From positions 248,001 through 312,000 of the forward strand of contig NZ_KB907786.1 in assembly GCF_000382205.1 (NCBI RefSeq): 64,000 bases of DNA, in the 5' to 3' direction. This document shows positions 51,080 to 60,107 of the stretch, piece after piece (position 1 is the first letter of the stretch; each line of letters begins with the position of its first letter). The position numbers and the translations under genes were made by a program. The notes under the pieces were generated by a model. That model made no database searches. It saw only the letters and a list, made by a program, of their open reading frames with translations, and was not told the DNA's origin. Source of the DNA: Dyadobacter beijingensis DSM 21582 (lineage in GTDB: Bacteria; Bacteroidota; Bacteroidia; Cytophagales; Spirosomataceae).

Positions 51080-51844
51080 ATGACATTCAAGAGAATTGCC
51101 GGGATTGTGTTGGTGATCTGTATTGCCGGTTTGACAAACCAGAGTGAATCTTCCGATAAAATTGCAGAATACTGCCGAACTTTTCATCAGATCCAGATAG
51201 ATATCCGCGACGGTGCCATCTCGCCCGACTCCGCCCGCGCGGCGTTCGGGGCTGTGATGCGGAATCTCCGCGCCGAGTATAAAAGAGATACCTGCCGGGG
51301 CATCGACTCTTCCTATTTCGTTTACCCGGTGCGCGCCTACTCGCCGCGGGAATCCATCGGTTCGCGGGGCCGCGGGTACCGTCCCAACGGCTTCGACCTG
51401 TTCGATATGAATGTAACAGGCAGCCACCCGGCCCACGACCTGTTTGTGCGCGACAAGGACCAGGACGTGCTCGACGACCATACCTGGAAGCCGATAGACG
51501 TACTGGCATTCACCTCGGGCCTGGTGATAGCCACGGAAACGAGCTGGAAATACGATAGCGAGTACCGCGGCGGTAACTGGATATGGATCTACGACCCCTG
51601 CCTCGACGGGCTGTTCTACTATGCCCATAACAATATCGTGGAAGTGCAGCCGGGGCAATGGGTGAATGCCGGCGACAAGATTTCTGAAATGGGGAGGAGC
51701 GGCTACAATGCCTACCAGAAGCGCTCCCCCACGCATTTGCACCTGATGTACCTGCACCTGGACGCCGACGGCCTGCCGATGCCGGAAAATACCTACGAAT
51801 GGCTTAAACAAGCCGCAGTGAAGGGTTCTTTGGAGGGCGAGTGA
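51080..51844 (+). CDS. M23-family zinc metallopeptidase
   Basis: A 254-residue lysostaphin-like (LytM/M23) peptidase, likely a peptidoglycan endopeptidase. N-terminal hydrophobic segment (FKRIAGIVLVICIAGLT). Zinc ligands appear as H116xxxD120 (SHPAHDLF) and H219xH221 (PTHLHLMYLH), the M23 HxxxD...HxH pattern; GLVIATETSWKYDSEYRGGNW and IYDPCLDGLFYYAHNN are the intervening core. The frame continues upstream to TTG 51014, but that stretch is a poor leader, so the ATG at 51080 (MTFKRIAG) is preferred. It ends 66 bp before the aminotransferase gene. Confidence 0.85.
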   Translation: MTFKRIAGIVLVICIAGLTNQSESSDKIAEYCRTFHQIQIDIRDGAISPDSARAAFGAVMRNLRAEYKRDTCRGIDSSYFVYPVRAYSPRESIGSRGRGYRPNGFDLFDMNVTGSHPAHDLFVRDKDQDVLDDHTWKPIDVLAFTSGLVIATETSWKYDSEYRGGNWIWIYDPCLDGLFYYAHNNIVEVQPGQWVNAGDKISEMGRSGYNAYQKRSPTHLHLMYLHLDADGLPMPENTYEWLKQAAVKGSLEGE

Positions 51845-51910
51845 TAGGGAATGAAGTAGATATTCAATATATTGTGCTTCACTCCATTACTATTCCTTAA
51901 CAGAACTTTT

Positions 51911-53197
51911 ATGAACAATCGCCGTTCCTTCTTCCGAAAGAGTGCCGCTTTGGGTATGGGCGCTTTCGGGATCAACAGCCTTTTCAACCAGCTCCACGCG
52001 GAGCATTTCCTGGAAGCGGAAGCCCGCTGGGACCCGTTCAGCGAAAGCAATGAAGAATACTGGTCGGTGATCCAGGATGCCTACACCGCCAGCAAAAGCG
52101 AGGTGATTATCCTCAACAATGGCGGCGTATCGCCATCACCGATCGTGGTGCAGGAAGCTTTGGACAAATACAACAAAGCCGCCGCACAGGGTCCTTCCTA
52201 TTACATGTGGCGCATCATGGACAAAGGCCGCGAGCCGCTCCGCCAGCGCCTGGCCAAACTCGCCGGCGCCGATGCCGAAGAAATCGCGATCAACCGCAAT
52301 GCGACCGAGGCGTTGAACACGATCATTTTCGGACTACCGCTGGAAAAAGGCGACGAGGTGATCGGTACCTTGCAGGATTACCCGAATATGGTACAGGCCT
52401 ACAAACAGCGCCAGATGCGGGACGGTATCGTGTACAAGCAGCTTTCCTTCGATTTTCCCATCGAAAACAAGGAACAAATCGTAAAAGCATACGCCGACGC
52501 GATCACGCCGCGGACCAAAATCATCCACGTTACCCACATTATCAATTGGGTAGGGCAGATTATGCCGGTGAAAGAGATTTCGCAAATGGCACATGCCAAA
52601 GGCATCGAGGTCGTGTGCGACGGTGCGCATACATTCGGATTATTGGATTACAAAATCCCCGAACTTGAATGTGATTACTTTGGTACCAGCCTGCATAAGT
52701 TCCTCAGCGCGCCGGTGGGCAGCGGGATGATGTGGATCAAAAAGGATAAAATCGAAAAGATATGGCCGCTGCTTTGCAACAGCGAGCCGAAAAGCGGCAA
52801 TATCCGTAAGTTTGAAACGCTCGGTACCCGCAGCTTCCCCATCGAGCAGGCCATTGGCGAGGCCATCAATTTCCAGGAGGGCATCGGTAACAAGCGCAAG
52901 CAGGACCGCATTCATTATCTGAAAAAATACTGGGCAGAAAAAGCCGCGCAAATCCCGGGCGTGAAAATCCATACTTCACTGAAACCGGAATTCTCGTGCG
53001 CGATCGCAGGCGTAAGCATCGAGGGCATGAAACCAGAGGAGCTCGATGGTAAACTGATGAAAGACTATCAGATCCATACCGTGGGTATCAATTGGGAAAA
53101 CATCCATTGCGTACGCGTGACGCCGCATGTATACACCAAAACGAGCGATCTGGACAAGCTGGTGGGCGCGCTGGAAAAGATTGCCAAGAAAGCATGA
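51911..53197 (+). CDS. Tat-exported class V aminotransferase-fold PLP enzyme
   Basis: A 428-residue PLP-dependent fold-type I protein of the class V (isopenicillin N epimerase/cysteine desulfurase-like) group. A twin-arginine leader (NNRRSFFRKSAALGMGAFG) sends it folded with cofactor across the membrane. Cofactor-binding sites are Asp237 (VVCDGAHTFG) and Lys263 (GTSLHKFLSAPVGSG). NGGVSPSPIVVQEA and INRNATEALNTIIFGLPLEKGDEV are class V landmarks. A periplasmic racemase/epimerase or lyase is possible. The frame's TTG at 51872 is not needed. A terminator follows. Confidence 0.88.
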   Translation: MNNRRSFFRKSAALGMGAFGINSLFNQLHAEHFLEAEARWDPFSESNEEYWSVIQDAYTASKSEVIILNNGGVSPSPIVVQEALDKYNKAAAQGPSYYMWRIMDKGREPLRQRLAKLAGADAEEIAINRNATEALNTIIFGLPLEKGDEVIGTLQDYPNMVQAYKQRQMRDGIVYKQLSFDFPIENKEQIVKAYADAITPRTKIIHVTHIINWVGQIMPVKEISQMAHAKGIEVVCDGAHTFGLLDYKIPELECDYFGTSLHKFLSAPVGSGMMWIKKDKIEKIWPLLCNSEPKSGNIRKFETLGTRSFPIEQAIGEAINFQEGIGNKRKQDRIHYLKKYWAEKAAQIPGVKIHTSLKPEFSCAIAGVSIEGMKPEELDGKLMKDYQIHTVGINWENIHCVRVTPHVYTKTSDLDKLVGALEKIAKKA

Positions 53198-53220
53198 CCT
53201 GCTAAAATAGCAATATGCCA

Positions 53221-53263
53221 CGGGCATGGTCGGGTGGGCAACCGGCCGTGCCCGATTTTTTTT
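53221..53263 (+). terminator. Intrinsic terminator after the aminotransferase-fold gene
   Basis: A 9-bp stem (CGGGCATGG with CCGTGCCCG, one G-T wobble), 16-nt loop, followed by A and eight T residues. Confidence 0.85.
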
Positions 53264-53380
53264 ACCGCCTGTAATTCCACACGTTTCGACATCCGGCCAG
53301 GCAACCTTTGGCACGATTCCATTCGTCATAGGAAAATTGATACATTACTTTTGATAAATCCTCAACAGAAAACCATTTAT

Positions 53381-53992
53381 ATGACACAGTTACGAAAGGG
53401 CTCTTTTATCAAAAAGGTAAAAGACATTGGCATGGGGGGCGCGCTGGCGCTGGCCTTGCTGTCCGGTACCGCGCTCGTTTCCTGCTCTTCGAACGAGGAC
53501 GAATCCGATTACAGTTACGAAGAGACCAGTTACGGAAAGGGAATCCGGTCGTATATCAAGGAAGTGACCCCGGGCGAATTCAAGATCGTGAACGAGGAAA
53601 GTGTTCCTTCCGATAGTTCTATGGCGATCGTGTCTTACCTCGACGGCCACAAAGACACGCTGAACCCGATGGCGGCGAAAGCGCTCATCGACGACGAAAT
53701 CCGCAGAAACCCGCACATGGGCTACCACAGCGGGCTTTCGAGCATGCTGCTGTACGGCGGCATCGGTTATATGCTCGGCCGCAATTCCGGCTATTCCTAC
53801 ATGAACTCCTACCGCGACCGCATGGGCGACGAGCGCAGCCGTTCGTTTTACTCCGGTTCGACGGCCTGGGCAAGCTCGCGTATGGCCGCGCAAAGCGTGG
53901 ACGCATCCCGTTCGATGCGCACCGTGAAGGCAAGACCATCCGGTGGCCGTAAAGGATTTTTCAGCCGATTCTCAGGCCGCAGCAGCGGCTAA
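53381..53992 (+). CDS. UPF0323-like lipoprotein
   Basis: A 203-residue lipoprotein with Cys35 in ALVSC, followed by SSNEDES. Its order matches the UPF0323 lipoproteins of epsilonproteobacteria as I recall them: GIRSYIKEVTPGEFKIVNEE, then VSYLDGHKDTLNPMAAKALIDDEIRRNP, a hydrophobic Gly-rich patch (SSMLLYGGIGYMLG) and a long Ser/Arg/Gly-rich C-terminal tail ending KGFFSRFSGRSSG. As in those and in E. coli ygiB-ygiC, it is paired with an ATP-grasp gene. The frame extends to 53234, but 53381 (ATG, MTQLRKGS) with a Lys-rich signal peptide is the true start. Confidence 0.65.
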   Translation: MTQLRKGSFIKKVKDIGMGGALALALLSGTALVSCSSNEDESDYSYEETSYGKGIRSYIKEVTPGEFKIVNEESVPSDSSMAIVSYLDGHKDTLNPMAAKALIDDEIRRNPHMGYHSGLSSMLLYGGIGYMLGRNSGYSYMNSYRDRMGDERSRSFYSGSTAWASSRMAAQSVDASRSMRTVKARPSGGRKGFFSRFSGRSSG

Positions 53993-54071
53993 GTTTGAAG
54001 TCAGGAGTTCCAGGTTGAGGGTAACATTTAACTCATAGACTTTGAACTCATCAACTCCTCAACTCCTAAAA
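53993..54071. repeat. Octanucleotide microrepeat spacer, partly inverted
   Basis: The spacer before the ATP-grasp gene has tandem 8-mers near AACTCATC, AACTCCTC, AACTCCTA, and an inverted counterpart upstream (AGGAGTTC, AGGTTGAGG near 54003-54021). It may form a hairpin. No promoter consensus is seen. Confidence 0.5.
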
Positions 54072-55244
54072 ATGGTAACACTTAAATCACTCCCCAATCC
54101 GCCGCAGGCCGCATTGCAGCGGGCAGGCTGGGATTGGGCGCTGGGTACCGACACGACACCCTACGTGGTGAACGACATGGTGATCGTCACCGAGCAACAG
54201 GCCGAGAGCTATTACGAAGCGGCCGGTACATTATATGATATGCTGGTCGAAGCAGGCCAGTACGCAATCGATCATGACTTGTTCAGGGAAATGGGCATTC
54301 CCCAAAACCTGGTGGAGCTCATCAAGTTGTCCTGGAACGACGATCGCCATATTCATCTTTACGGCCGTTTCGACCTCGCGGGCGGCTTTGGCGACGAGCC
54401 TATTAAACTGATCGAATTCAATGCGGATACCGCTACCTGCATTCCCGAAACAGCCGTGGTGCAATGGGCCCATTTGCGGATCAACGGTATGGACGAATCG
54501 AGGCAGTTCAATACACTGTTTGAAACGCTCGTAGGCCAGTTTAGTTTCCTCAGGGAACAAAACAGCGATCTTACGCCTTCCATGCTCTTCTCTACCATGC
54601 ACGACAGCCCGGAAGACGACACGAATGTGACCGTACTGATGGGCGCAGCCAAGGAGGCGGGCTTCGATGTGGAATTTGCTTACGTCGATGACGTGGAGTT
54701 TTCGAATGGCGAAGGGATATTTTACCAGGAGCCGGAGCACGGGGAGTTTGTACGGTTCGATTTCTGGTTTAAGCTGGTGCCCTGGGAGTACATCGGCGCC
54801 GACGAACCCGAATTGGCCGGCATGTTGACGGAAATCGTCAAAAATCGCAAGGCGGTGGTGCTCAACCCGGCGTATACCTTGTTATTCCAATCCAAATATA
54901 TACTGAAAGTGCTGTGGGACCTTTATCCGTATCACCCGTTGCTGCTGCAAACGGAACGATACCTGCTGCCGCACAAGAAGTCGGTGAGCAAGGTGCTGCT
55001 GGGTCGTGAGGGCGCTAACGTCGCGATCCACGAGAAGGGCGGCGAGGTATTGGAAACCGCGGCCGGCGAGTACGGCGACCAGCCCCGTATTTACCAGGAG
55101 TACATCACTTTTCCGACCGACGCCGAGGGGCGGACTTACCAGGCCGGCGTGTTTTTTGCAGGTGAGGCTTGCGGGCTGGGTTTCCGGCGGGGCGGAAAGA
55201 TCCTCGACAATACGGCACAGTTTGTAGGCCACGTCGTAGATTAG
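54072..55244 (+). CDS. Glutathionylspermidine synthase-like ATP-grasp protein (YgiC family)
   Basis: A 390-residue ATP-grasp ligase of the glutathionylspermidine synthase family (preATP-grasp and ATP-grasp domains). Seen are RFDLAGGFGDEPIKLIEFNADTATCIPETAVVQW, SDLTPSMLFSTMHDSPEDDTNV and, in the nucleotide-binding part, AVVLNPAYTLLFQSKYILKVLWDLYP, LPHKKSVSKVLLGREGANV and GDQPRIYQEYI. Family members form an amide bond between a carboxylate and an amine; the substrate of YgiC-like proteins is unknown. It lacks the amidase domain of GspSA. It follows a UPF0323-like lipoprotein as in other phyla. Start ATG 54072, not TTG 54042. Confidence 0.87.
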   Translation: MVTLKSLPNPPQAALQRAGWDWALGTDTTPYVVNDMVIVTEQQAESYYEAAGTLYDMLVEAGQYAIDHDLFREMGIPQNLVELIKLSWNDDRHIHLYGRFDLAGGFGDEPIKLIEFNADTATCIPETAVVQWAHLRINGMDESRQFNTLFETLVGQFSFLREQNSDLTPSMLFSTMHDSPEDDTNVTVLMGAAKEAGFDVEFAYVDDVEFSNGEGIFYQEPEHGEFVRFDFWFKLVPWEYIGADEPELAGMLTEIVKNRKAVVLNPAYTLLFQSKYILKVLWDLYPYHPLLLQTERYLLPHKKSVSKVLLGREGANVAIHEKGGEVLETAAGEYGDQPRIYQEYITFPTDAEGRTYQAGVFFAGEACGLGFRRGGKILDNTAQFVGHVVD

Positions 55245-55421
55245 CGGAACGCGATAAGCGAAATGCGTAAATTTACCTGCTTATGAATCAATATGTTACC
55301 GATCAATCATTGATCGTGCCGTTCACTAATCGGATTGTTGATATTTACAGCCGACCTGGCATTTTTGTAAAAAGTCAAGCACATCATATTCATCGATCCT
55401 TAACACATAAAGAAGTCAGCC

Positions 55422-55754
55422 ATGATTCACGAGAAAATTTTTCAACTAAAAAGCGGAAGGGAGGTCAAGGTAGTCGTTAAAAGTTATTTCCTGCACGACA
55501 ATCCCCAGCGCGACACGGAATGCGAGATACTGATCCGGGAGCCCAAAGAAAAATACTTCCGCACCCCGATCGGGATCAACCACCCGCAATACTGGAAGAT
55601 GAAGCGGTCCAGCGCGCAACAGGCCAGGGTACTTTTAATGGAATACAGCGGTATCACGCAGCGGCACATCAATCAAACCATATCAGAATTCAACCGGATC
55701 CTAAGCTATCCACCGGCACACATCGGGTTGCAATATGAAAGTGAATTAGTATAG
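55422..55754 (+). CDS. Hypothetical protein (110 aa)
   Basis: A 110-residue cytoplasmic protein that begins MIHEKIFQLKSGREVKVVVK and contains YFRTPIGINHPQYWKMKRSSAQQARVLLMEYSGIT. I know no family. It is basic and mixed alpha/beta. A weak promoter-like pair precedes it (TTG near 55337 and CATTTTTG at 55359-55366, 19 bp apart). A hairpin with a short T-run follows. An overlapping 65-codon frame (55283-55480) in another frame is considered a shadow. Confidence 0.62.
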   Translation: MIHEKIFQLKSGREVKVVVKSYFLHDNPQRDTECEILIREPKEKYFRTPIGINHPQYWKMKRSSAQQARVLLMEYSGITQRHINQTISEFNRILSYPPAHIGLQYESELV

Positions 55755-55806
55755 AAGAGGTTAATGAAGACACACTAAACGAAAATTTTCACACACTTGA
55801 ACCACC

Positions 55807-55851
55807 GGGCGGCAATGAACATCACAGTTCATTTGTCGCCCGATCCTTTTT
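55807..55851 (+). terminator. Hairpin terminator after the 110-aa gene
   Basis: The arms GGGCGGCAATGAAC and GTTCATTTGTCGCCC pair almost perfectly (one bulge) around ATCACA, and TTTTT follows a few bases later. Confidence 0.65.
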
Positions 55852-55922
55852 CAGGCCATCTGCATATCCAAGGCGCGGGACACCGGATTATGCAATTATT
55901 GCTTACCTTTATATAAATGTTT

Positions 55923-55954
55923 TGGTTTACTAAATTTTGAATTCTTGTTTACAT
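55923..55954. promoter_or_regulatory. Paired operator sites upstream of gntR
   Basis: Two TTGTnnACAA-like sites: TGGTTTACTA at 55923-55932 and TTGTTTACAT at 55945-55954, starting 22 bp apart. Both fit the GntR/FCD-type pattern TnGTnnACnA, and the second ends just before the gntR start codon at 55959. They suggest self-regulation of the GntR protein. Confidence 0.5.
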
Positions 55955-55958
55955 TGAA

Positions 55959-56597
55959 ATGAAGGAAGACTCACTATCGAACAGGGCCTATACTGAATTG
56001 CGGAAAAAGATACTGTCGAACCAGCTCACTTCCGGTACGCGGTTGAAAGAGGATGAATGGTCTAAAAAGCTGGATGTGAACCGGATGGCGATCCGTGAGG
56101 CGTTGACGCGGCTGCTGGGCGAGCAATTGATCGTACAGGGCGAAAAAGGGGGCTTTTTTGTGAAAACACTTACCCTGGAAGATAGTCATAAAATCCGCGA
56201 ACTGCGCGAAATACTGGAAGTAGGCGCATTACGGCTGCTGATCCAGAAAATTACTCCCGCGCAGATCACCGAGCTCGACCGCATTTGCGACGATTTCTCC
56301 TCCATGGTGGAGCGAGGTTACTTCGGCGGCGCATGTGAAGCAGATGTGAAATTTCACGAAACATTGATTGAATTTGCTGGTAATGAGAAGCTTGTTGACC
56401 TTTACCAGGCGAGCAATATCCCCCTATTTCACCAGAAACTGGGTAAAACACAGACCCATATGGATGATTACGAACTTACAGACCAGGAGCATCGCGAAAT
56501 CGTCACGGGTATTAAAGAAAGTGATATCAAACGTGCCGAGGACGCGTTGCTCCGCCACCTCACCCGCGGGGAAGTAGCCTCGCTCGACCTGGCCTGA
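55959..56597 (+). CDS. GntR-family regulator, FCD subfamily
   Basis: A 212-residue transcription factor with an N-terminal winged helix (~1-75; NRAYTELRKKILSNQLTSGTRLKEDEWSKKLDVNRMAIREALTRLLGEQLI) and a C-terminal FCD all-helical domain (~78-205) with the conserved metal/ligand residues in EADVKFHETLIEFAGNEKLV, the HREIV and LLRHLTRGE. FCD regulators bind small acids or sugar acids and operators of TnGTnnACnA type. It lies just upstream of the susC-susD-GH20 genes and probably controls them. Confidence 0.93.
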   Translation: MKEDSLSNRAYTELRKKILSNQLTSGTRLKEDEWSKKLDVNRMAIREALTRLLGEQLIVQGEKGGFFVKTLTLEDSHKIRELREILEVGALRLLIQKITPAQITELDRICDDFSSMVERGYFGGACEADVKFHETLIEFAGNEKLVDLYQASNIPLFHQKLGKTQTHMDDYELTDQEHREIVTGIKESDIKRAEDALLRHLTRGEVASLDLA

Positions 56598-56625
56598 TGG
56601 CCCCAAATTACATCATGCCGCTATT

Positions 56626-56661
56626 AAAGCCGGTTCTGATCCTACGGAGCCGGCTTTTTTT
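56626..56661 (+). terminator. Intrinsic terminator after gntR
   Basis: An 11-bp stem (AAAGCCGGTTC with GAGCCGGCTTT, one G-T wobble) with a 10-nt loop, followed by four more T residues. It separates gntR from the following susC transcript. Confidence 0.87.
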
Positions 56662-56777
56662 GTGCCCTTCGGAATTGGCTTCGATGGTCATAACGCCGAC
56701 GAGTATTTGGCCTGTGCCGGATAGCGCGATAGAAGATTTGCTGAAAATCAGCATGAATAATTTTTTCTAAATTCTTT

Positions 56778-56810
56778 TTGTTGACAAAAAAATAATATAT
56801 TTGTTAACAT
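56778..56810. promoter_or_regulatory. Paired operator sites and promoter upstream of the second susC
   Basis: TTGTTGACAA at 56778-56787 and TTGTTAACAT at 56801-56810 start 23 bp apart. A perfect -7 element TATATTTG (56796-56803) overlaps the second site, so a bound repressor would block it. The leader from there to the ATG at 56899 is about 90 bases. Sites of the same type and spacing occur before gntR and at the right edge. Confidence 0.6.
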
Positions 56811-56898
56811 AATTTTTGCTATTCTTGCTTTGCTCGCCCAGCCGGGGGAGAGGTTTCGTTGCCCTTTGAACCCATTAACTGTTCCGAAATCTTTGTTT

Positions 56899-59800
56899 AT
56901 GAAAAAATCTCTAAAATTCCTCAGACTCCTCTCAGCCGGAGATCCTTTGCCATCGCTCCGTTTACGTAACCGCTCCCGGATTTTGTTATTGGTAATGTGC
57001 CTGTTGGCCATTGCCGCGCTTTTCGGCCGGACCTATGCACAACAGACCAAAAAAATTACAGGAAAAGTCGTCGATTCGAAGAATGCCCCCGTTCCAGGCG
57101 CATCGATCGTCGCAAAGCAGTCTACGATGGGCGCCATTGCCGATAAGGATGGCGATTTCAGCATTTCGGTACCCGACAATGCTACGGTGTTGGTGATTTC
57201 CTATATAGGTATGAAAACGTTGGAAGTCGGGATCGGTAACCGCACCAGCCTCGGTACCATTACATTAGCGGAGGAAAGTGTGGGCTTGCAGGAAGTGGTG
57301 GTAACGGCGCTGGGGATCGAGCGGGCGGCCAAGACGCTGACCTACGCCACCCAGAAAATCGGCAGCGAGCAGATCAACGAGGTGCGGGATGCGAACTTTA
57401 CCAATACCCTGTCGGGTAAGGTGGCGGGGCTTACCGTAACGCCTTCTGCGAGCGGGCCGGGAAGTGCTACACGCATTATTTTGCGCGGTAACCGGTCCAT
57501 TCAGGGGACTAACAATGCATTGATCGTGGTCGACGGCGTGCCGATCGATAACTCTACCGTGTCGGGCCAGGTGCGCAACGACTCTGGCGACGATAACCGC
57601 GGAACGAGCGGCAGCGATGGGGTGGCGAACATCAACCCCGACGATATCGAGTCGATCAGCATTCTTAAAGGCGCGGCCGGTGCAGCGTTGTACGGTAGCC
57701 GCGCGGCGAACGGCGTCATGATGATCACGACCAAAAAAGGAAAAAGCGGCGGGTTGAGCGTGAATGTGAATTCCGGCGTCTCCTTTGAAAAAGCATTGAC
57801 CACCCCCGCATTGCAGAATGAATACAGCCAGGGCGCCGGCGGTATCTATTCGGCGCTGGGGACCGGCAGTTGGGGCGCTAAAATTACCGGCCAGAGCGTA
57901 ACCGACTGGGCCGGAAAGAATGTGCCCCTGCAAGCTTATCCTCACAATATCAGCGACTTCTACCGCACCGCCGTGTCGACCAATAATGCCATCGGTATCA
58001 GCGGCGGCACCGACCGGATGACCACTTACCTTTCCTACGCCAACAACAACGCCAACGGCATCGTGCCTACCAACAACCTCATGCGCCACACATTCAACGG
58101 CCGGATGGGCATCGACCTGACCAAGCGGCTTTCGGTGGATGCGAAGGTGACTTACACGCTGCAAAAGGTGAAAAACCGCCCCGGCGTAGGCGGTGACGGC
58201 TTTGTGGTGGCGAACTTGGCGCACATTCCGCGCTCGGTAAACCTGGAAGATTTGAAGGATTACAAAACGGTGAGTTCGACAGGTATCGAAACACAACGCT
58301 ACTGGACCAACCCCGACCCGGTTTACATGAACCCTTACTGGACGATTTACAATACACGCCACGTCGAAAACCGCAGCAGGGTAACCGGCTTGCTGGCCGT
58401 CAAATACAAGCTGACCGACTGGCTCAACATCCAGGGCCGCGTGAGCTCCGACGTTTACAACGACTTCAATACCCACGCTTATGCCAACAATACCGCCAAC
58501 TACGCCCGCCTGCCGGGAGGCTATTATGCCGAAGAGAATGCACAGGTCAGCGAACGCAACCTCGAAGTGTTGCTGAACGGTACCAACAGCATCACCCCGG
58601 ATATCAAGATTACGTATAATGTAGGAGGTTCCATGCTGATGCGCAACCTGCGCCGCCGCGTTAACTACGCCGACGGCCTCGGTATCCCCAATAAATTCGA
58701 CCTCGGCTTCGCGACGAACCTTGGCGTGACGTCCACCACCACGAAGCGCGACCTGCATTCGGTGTATGGAACGGCCCAGTTTTCATTCAAAGATTACCTT
58801 TTCCTGGACCTGACGGCGCGGAACGACTGGTCGAGCACATTGCCGGAGCCTTATTCGTACTTCTATCCGTCGGTCGGGCTGTCGGCTATCCTGTCGGACA
58901 TGGTGCAGCTGCCCAACTGGGTGAGTTTGGCGAAGGTACGCGGCTCCTATACCAAGGTAGGTAACGACGCGGACCCCTACCTGATCAACCAGACGTATAC
59001 CTATGCCCGTGGTTCTTTCGGCGGGTTTGTCACGAGCAGCATTACGAAGTCGATCGGCAATTTGAAGCCCGAGTTGACCCAGTCCATTGAATTCGGTACC
59101 GACTGGCGTTTCGTAAACAACCGCTTCGGGATTGATGTGACCTATTATAAGACCAATTCGAAAAACCAGCTGCTGACGGTGAGTGCGCCGGCATCTTCGG
59201 GCTATGCTTCCCGGTATTTCAATGCGGGTAATATTCAGAATACGGGTGTGGAACTCGTGCTGTCGGCCCGCGTGCTGGAAGGCAGTAACTTTTCCTGGAA
59301 TATGGGCTTGAATTACGCGGTGAACCACAACAAGGTGGTGGAGCTCGACCCGCGAGTGCCGCGCGTGTACCTGGGCTCGACCACGAACGTACGCACGGCT
59401 ACGCCGCTCGTGATCGAAGGCGAAAGCTACGGCGATTTGTACGGTTATAAATGGCTGCGGCAGAATGGACAGTTTGTCGTGGATGCCAACGGCGTGCCGG
59501 TAAAAACGGCGGCGATCGAGAAGGTAGGGAACTACAATCCGAAATTTACGGCGGGTTTCAGCAATAATTTCAATTACAAAAACTTTACGCTAGGCCTGCT
59601 CGTCGACGGTAAATTTGGCGGCGTAGTGACCTCGGGTACCGCCGCGCAGAATGCCTATTTCGGGAATGCGGACTACACGACCATGTACCGCGATGCCGGC
59701 TCGTGGACGCTACCGGGCGTGACGGCGGAAGGCGCCGCGAACAATGTGGCGATCAATGCGGAGAAATTCTGGCAGACCGTTTCGCAGAACAACTATTCGT

Positions 59801-60093
59801 GGGCCGAGTTTTTTACCTACCACGCCACGGCCGTGCGTATGCGCGAGCTCACGTTCGGGTACGAATTCAAATCCATGCCGAAGTTTATCAAAAGCGTGAA
59901 AATTTCTTTTGTAGCGCGTAACCTGTTCTTCATTTACCGCGGTAATGCCATTCTCGACATTCCCGGCATCGGCAAGCGCAAAATGGATTTCGATCCCGAG
60001 GTCAGCATCGGCAACAGCAACTACCAGGGCATCGAGTACAACAACCTGCCGTCCACCAGAAGTATGGGTGTCAATTTGAAACTTTCATTCTAA
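56899..60093 (+). CDS. SusC/RagA-family TonB-linked outer-membrane transporter (second pair)
   Basis: A 1064-residue SusC-type receptor. It has a basic N-terminus and a hydrophobic segment (ILLLVMCLLAIAALFGRTYA), a carboxypeptidase-like domain (~50-125, ITGKVVDSKNAPVPGASIVAK), the signature LQEVVVTALGIERAAKTLTYATQ, plug (GKVAGLTVTPSASGPGSATRI, ILRGNRSIQGTNNALIVVDGV, GAAGAALYGSRAANGVMMIT) and a barrel ending SMGVNLKLSF. The ALGIERAAK variant at the TonB box is characteristic of one SusC subgroup. The TTG at 56830 would add 23 residues that look non-coding. susD follows after 14 bp. Confidence 0.95.
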   Translation: MKKSLKFLRLLSAGDPLPSLRLRNRSRILLLVMCLLAIAALFGRTYAQQTKKITGKVVDSKNAPVPGASIVAKQSTMGAIADKDGDFSISVPDNATVLVISYIGMKTLEVGIGNRTSLGTITLAEESVGLQEVVVTALGIERAAKTLTYATQKIGSEQINEVRDANFTNTLSGKVAGLTVTPSASGPGSATRIILRGNRSIQGTNNALIVVDGVPIDNSTVSGQVRNDSGDDNRGTSGSDGVANINPDDIESISILKGAAGAALYGSRAANGVMMITTKKGKSGGLSVNVNSGVSFEKALTTPALQNEYSQGAGGIYSALGTGSWGAKITGQSVTDWAGKNVPLQAYPHNISDFYRTAVSTNNAIGISGGTDRMTTYLSYANNNANGIVPTNNLMRHTFNGRMGIDLTKRLSVDAKVTYTLQKVKNRPGVGGDGFVVANLAHIPRSVNLEDLKDYKTVSSTGIETQRYWTNPDPVYMNPYWTIYNTRHVENRSRVTGLLAVKYKLTDWLNIQGRVSSDVYNDFNTHAYANNTANYARLPGGYYAEENAQVSERNLEVLLNGTNSITPDIKITYNVGGSMLMRNLRRRVNYADGLGIPNKFDLGFATNLGVTSTTTKRDLHSVYGTAQFSFKDYLFLDLTARNDWSSTLPEPYSYFYPSVGLSAILSDMVQLPNWVSLAKVRGSYTKVGNDADPYLINQTYTYARGSFGGFVTSSITKSIGNLKPELTQSIEFGTDWRFVNNRFGIDVTYYKTNSKNQLLTVSAPASSGYASRYFNAGNIQNTGVELVLSARVLEGSNFSWNMGLNYAVNHNKVVELDPRVPRVYLGSTTNVRTATPLVIEGESYGDLYGYKWLRQNGQFVVDANGVPVKTAAIEKVGNYNPKFTAGFSNNFNYKNFTLGLLVDGKFGGVVTSGTAAQNAYFGNADYTTMYRDAGSWTLPGVTAEGAANNVAINAEKFWQTVSQNNYSWAEFFTYHATAVRMRELTFGYEFKSMPKFIKSVKISFVARNLFFIYRGNAILDIPGIGKRKMDFDPEVSIGNSNYQGIEYNNLPSTRSMGVNLKLSF

Positions 60094-60107
60094 GCCAACC
60101 TATCACC

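Noticed and set aside
55283..55480. 65-codon frame before the 110-aa gene
   Set aside because: Overlaps the 110-aa gene in a different frame, has no domain and spans the promoter-like region.
57265..58758. 497-codon frame antisense to the second susC
   Set aside because: Shadow of the SusC coding strand; no recognisable domain.
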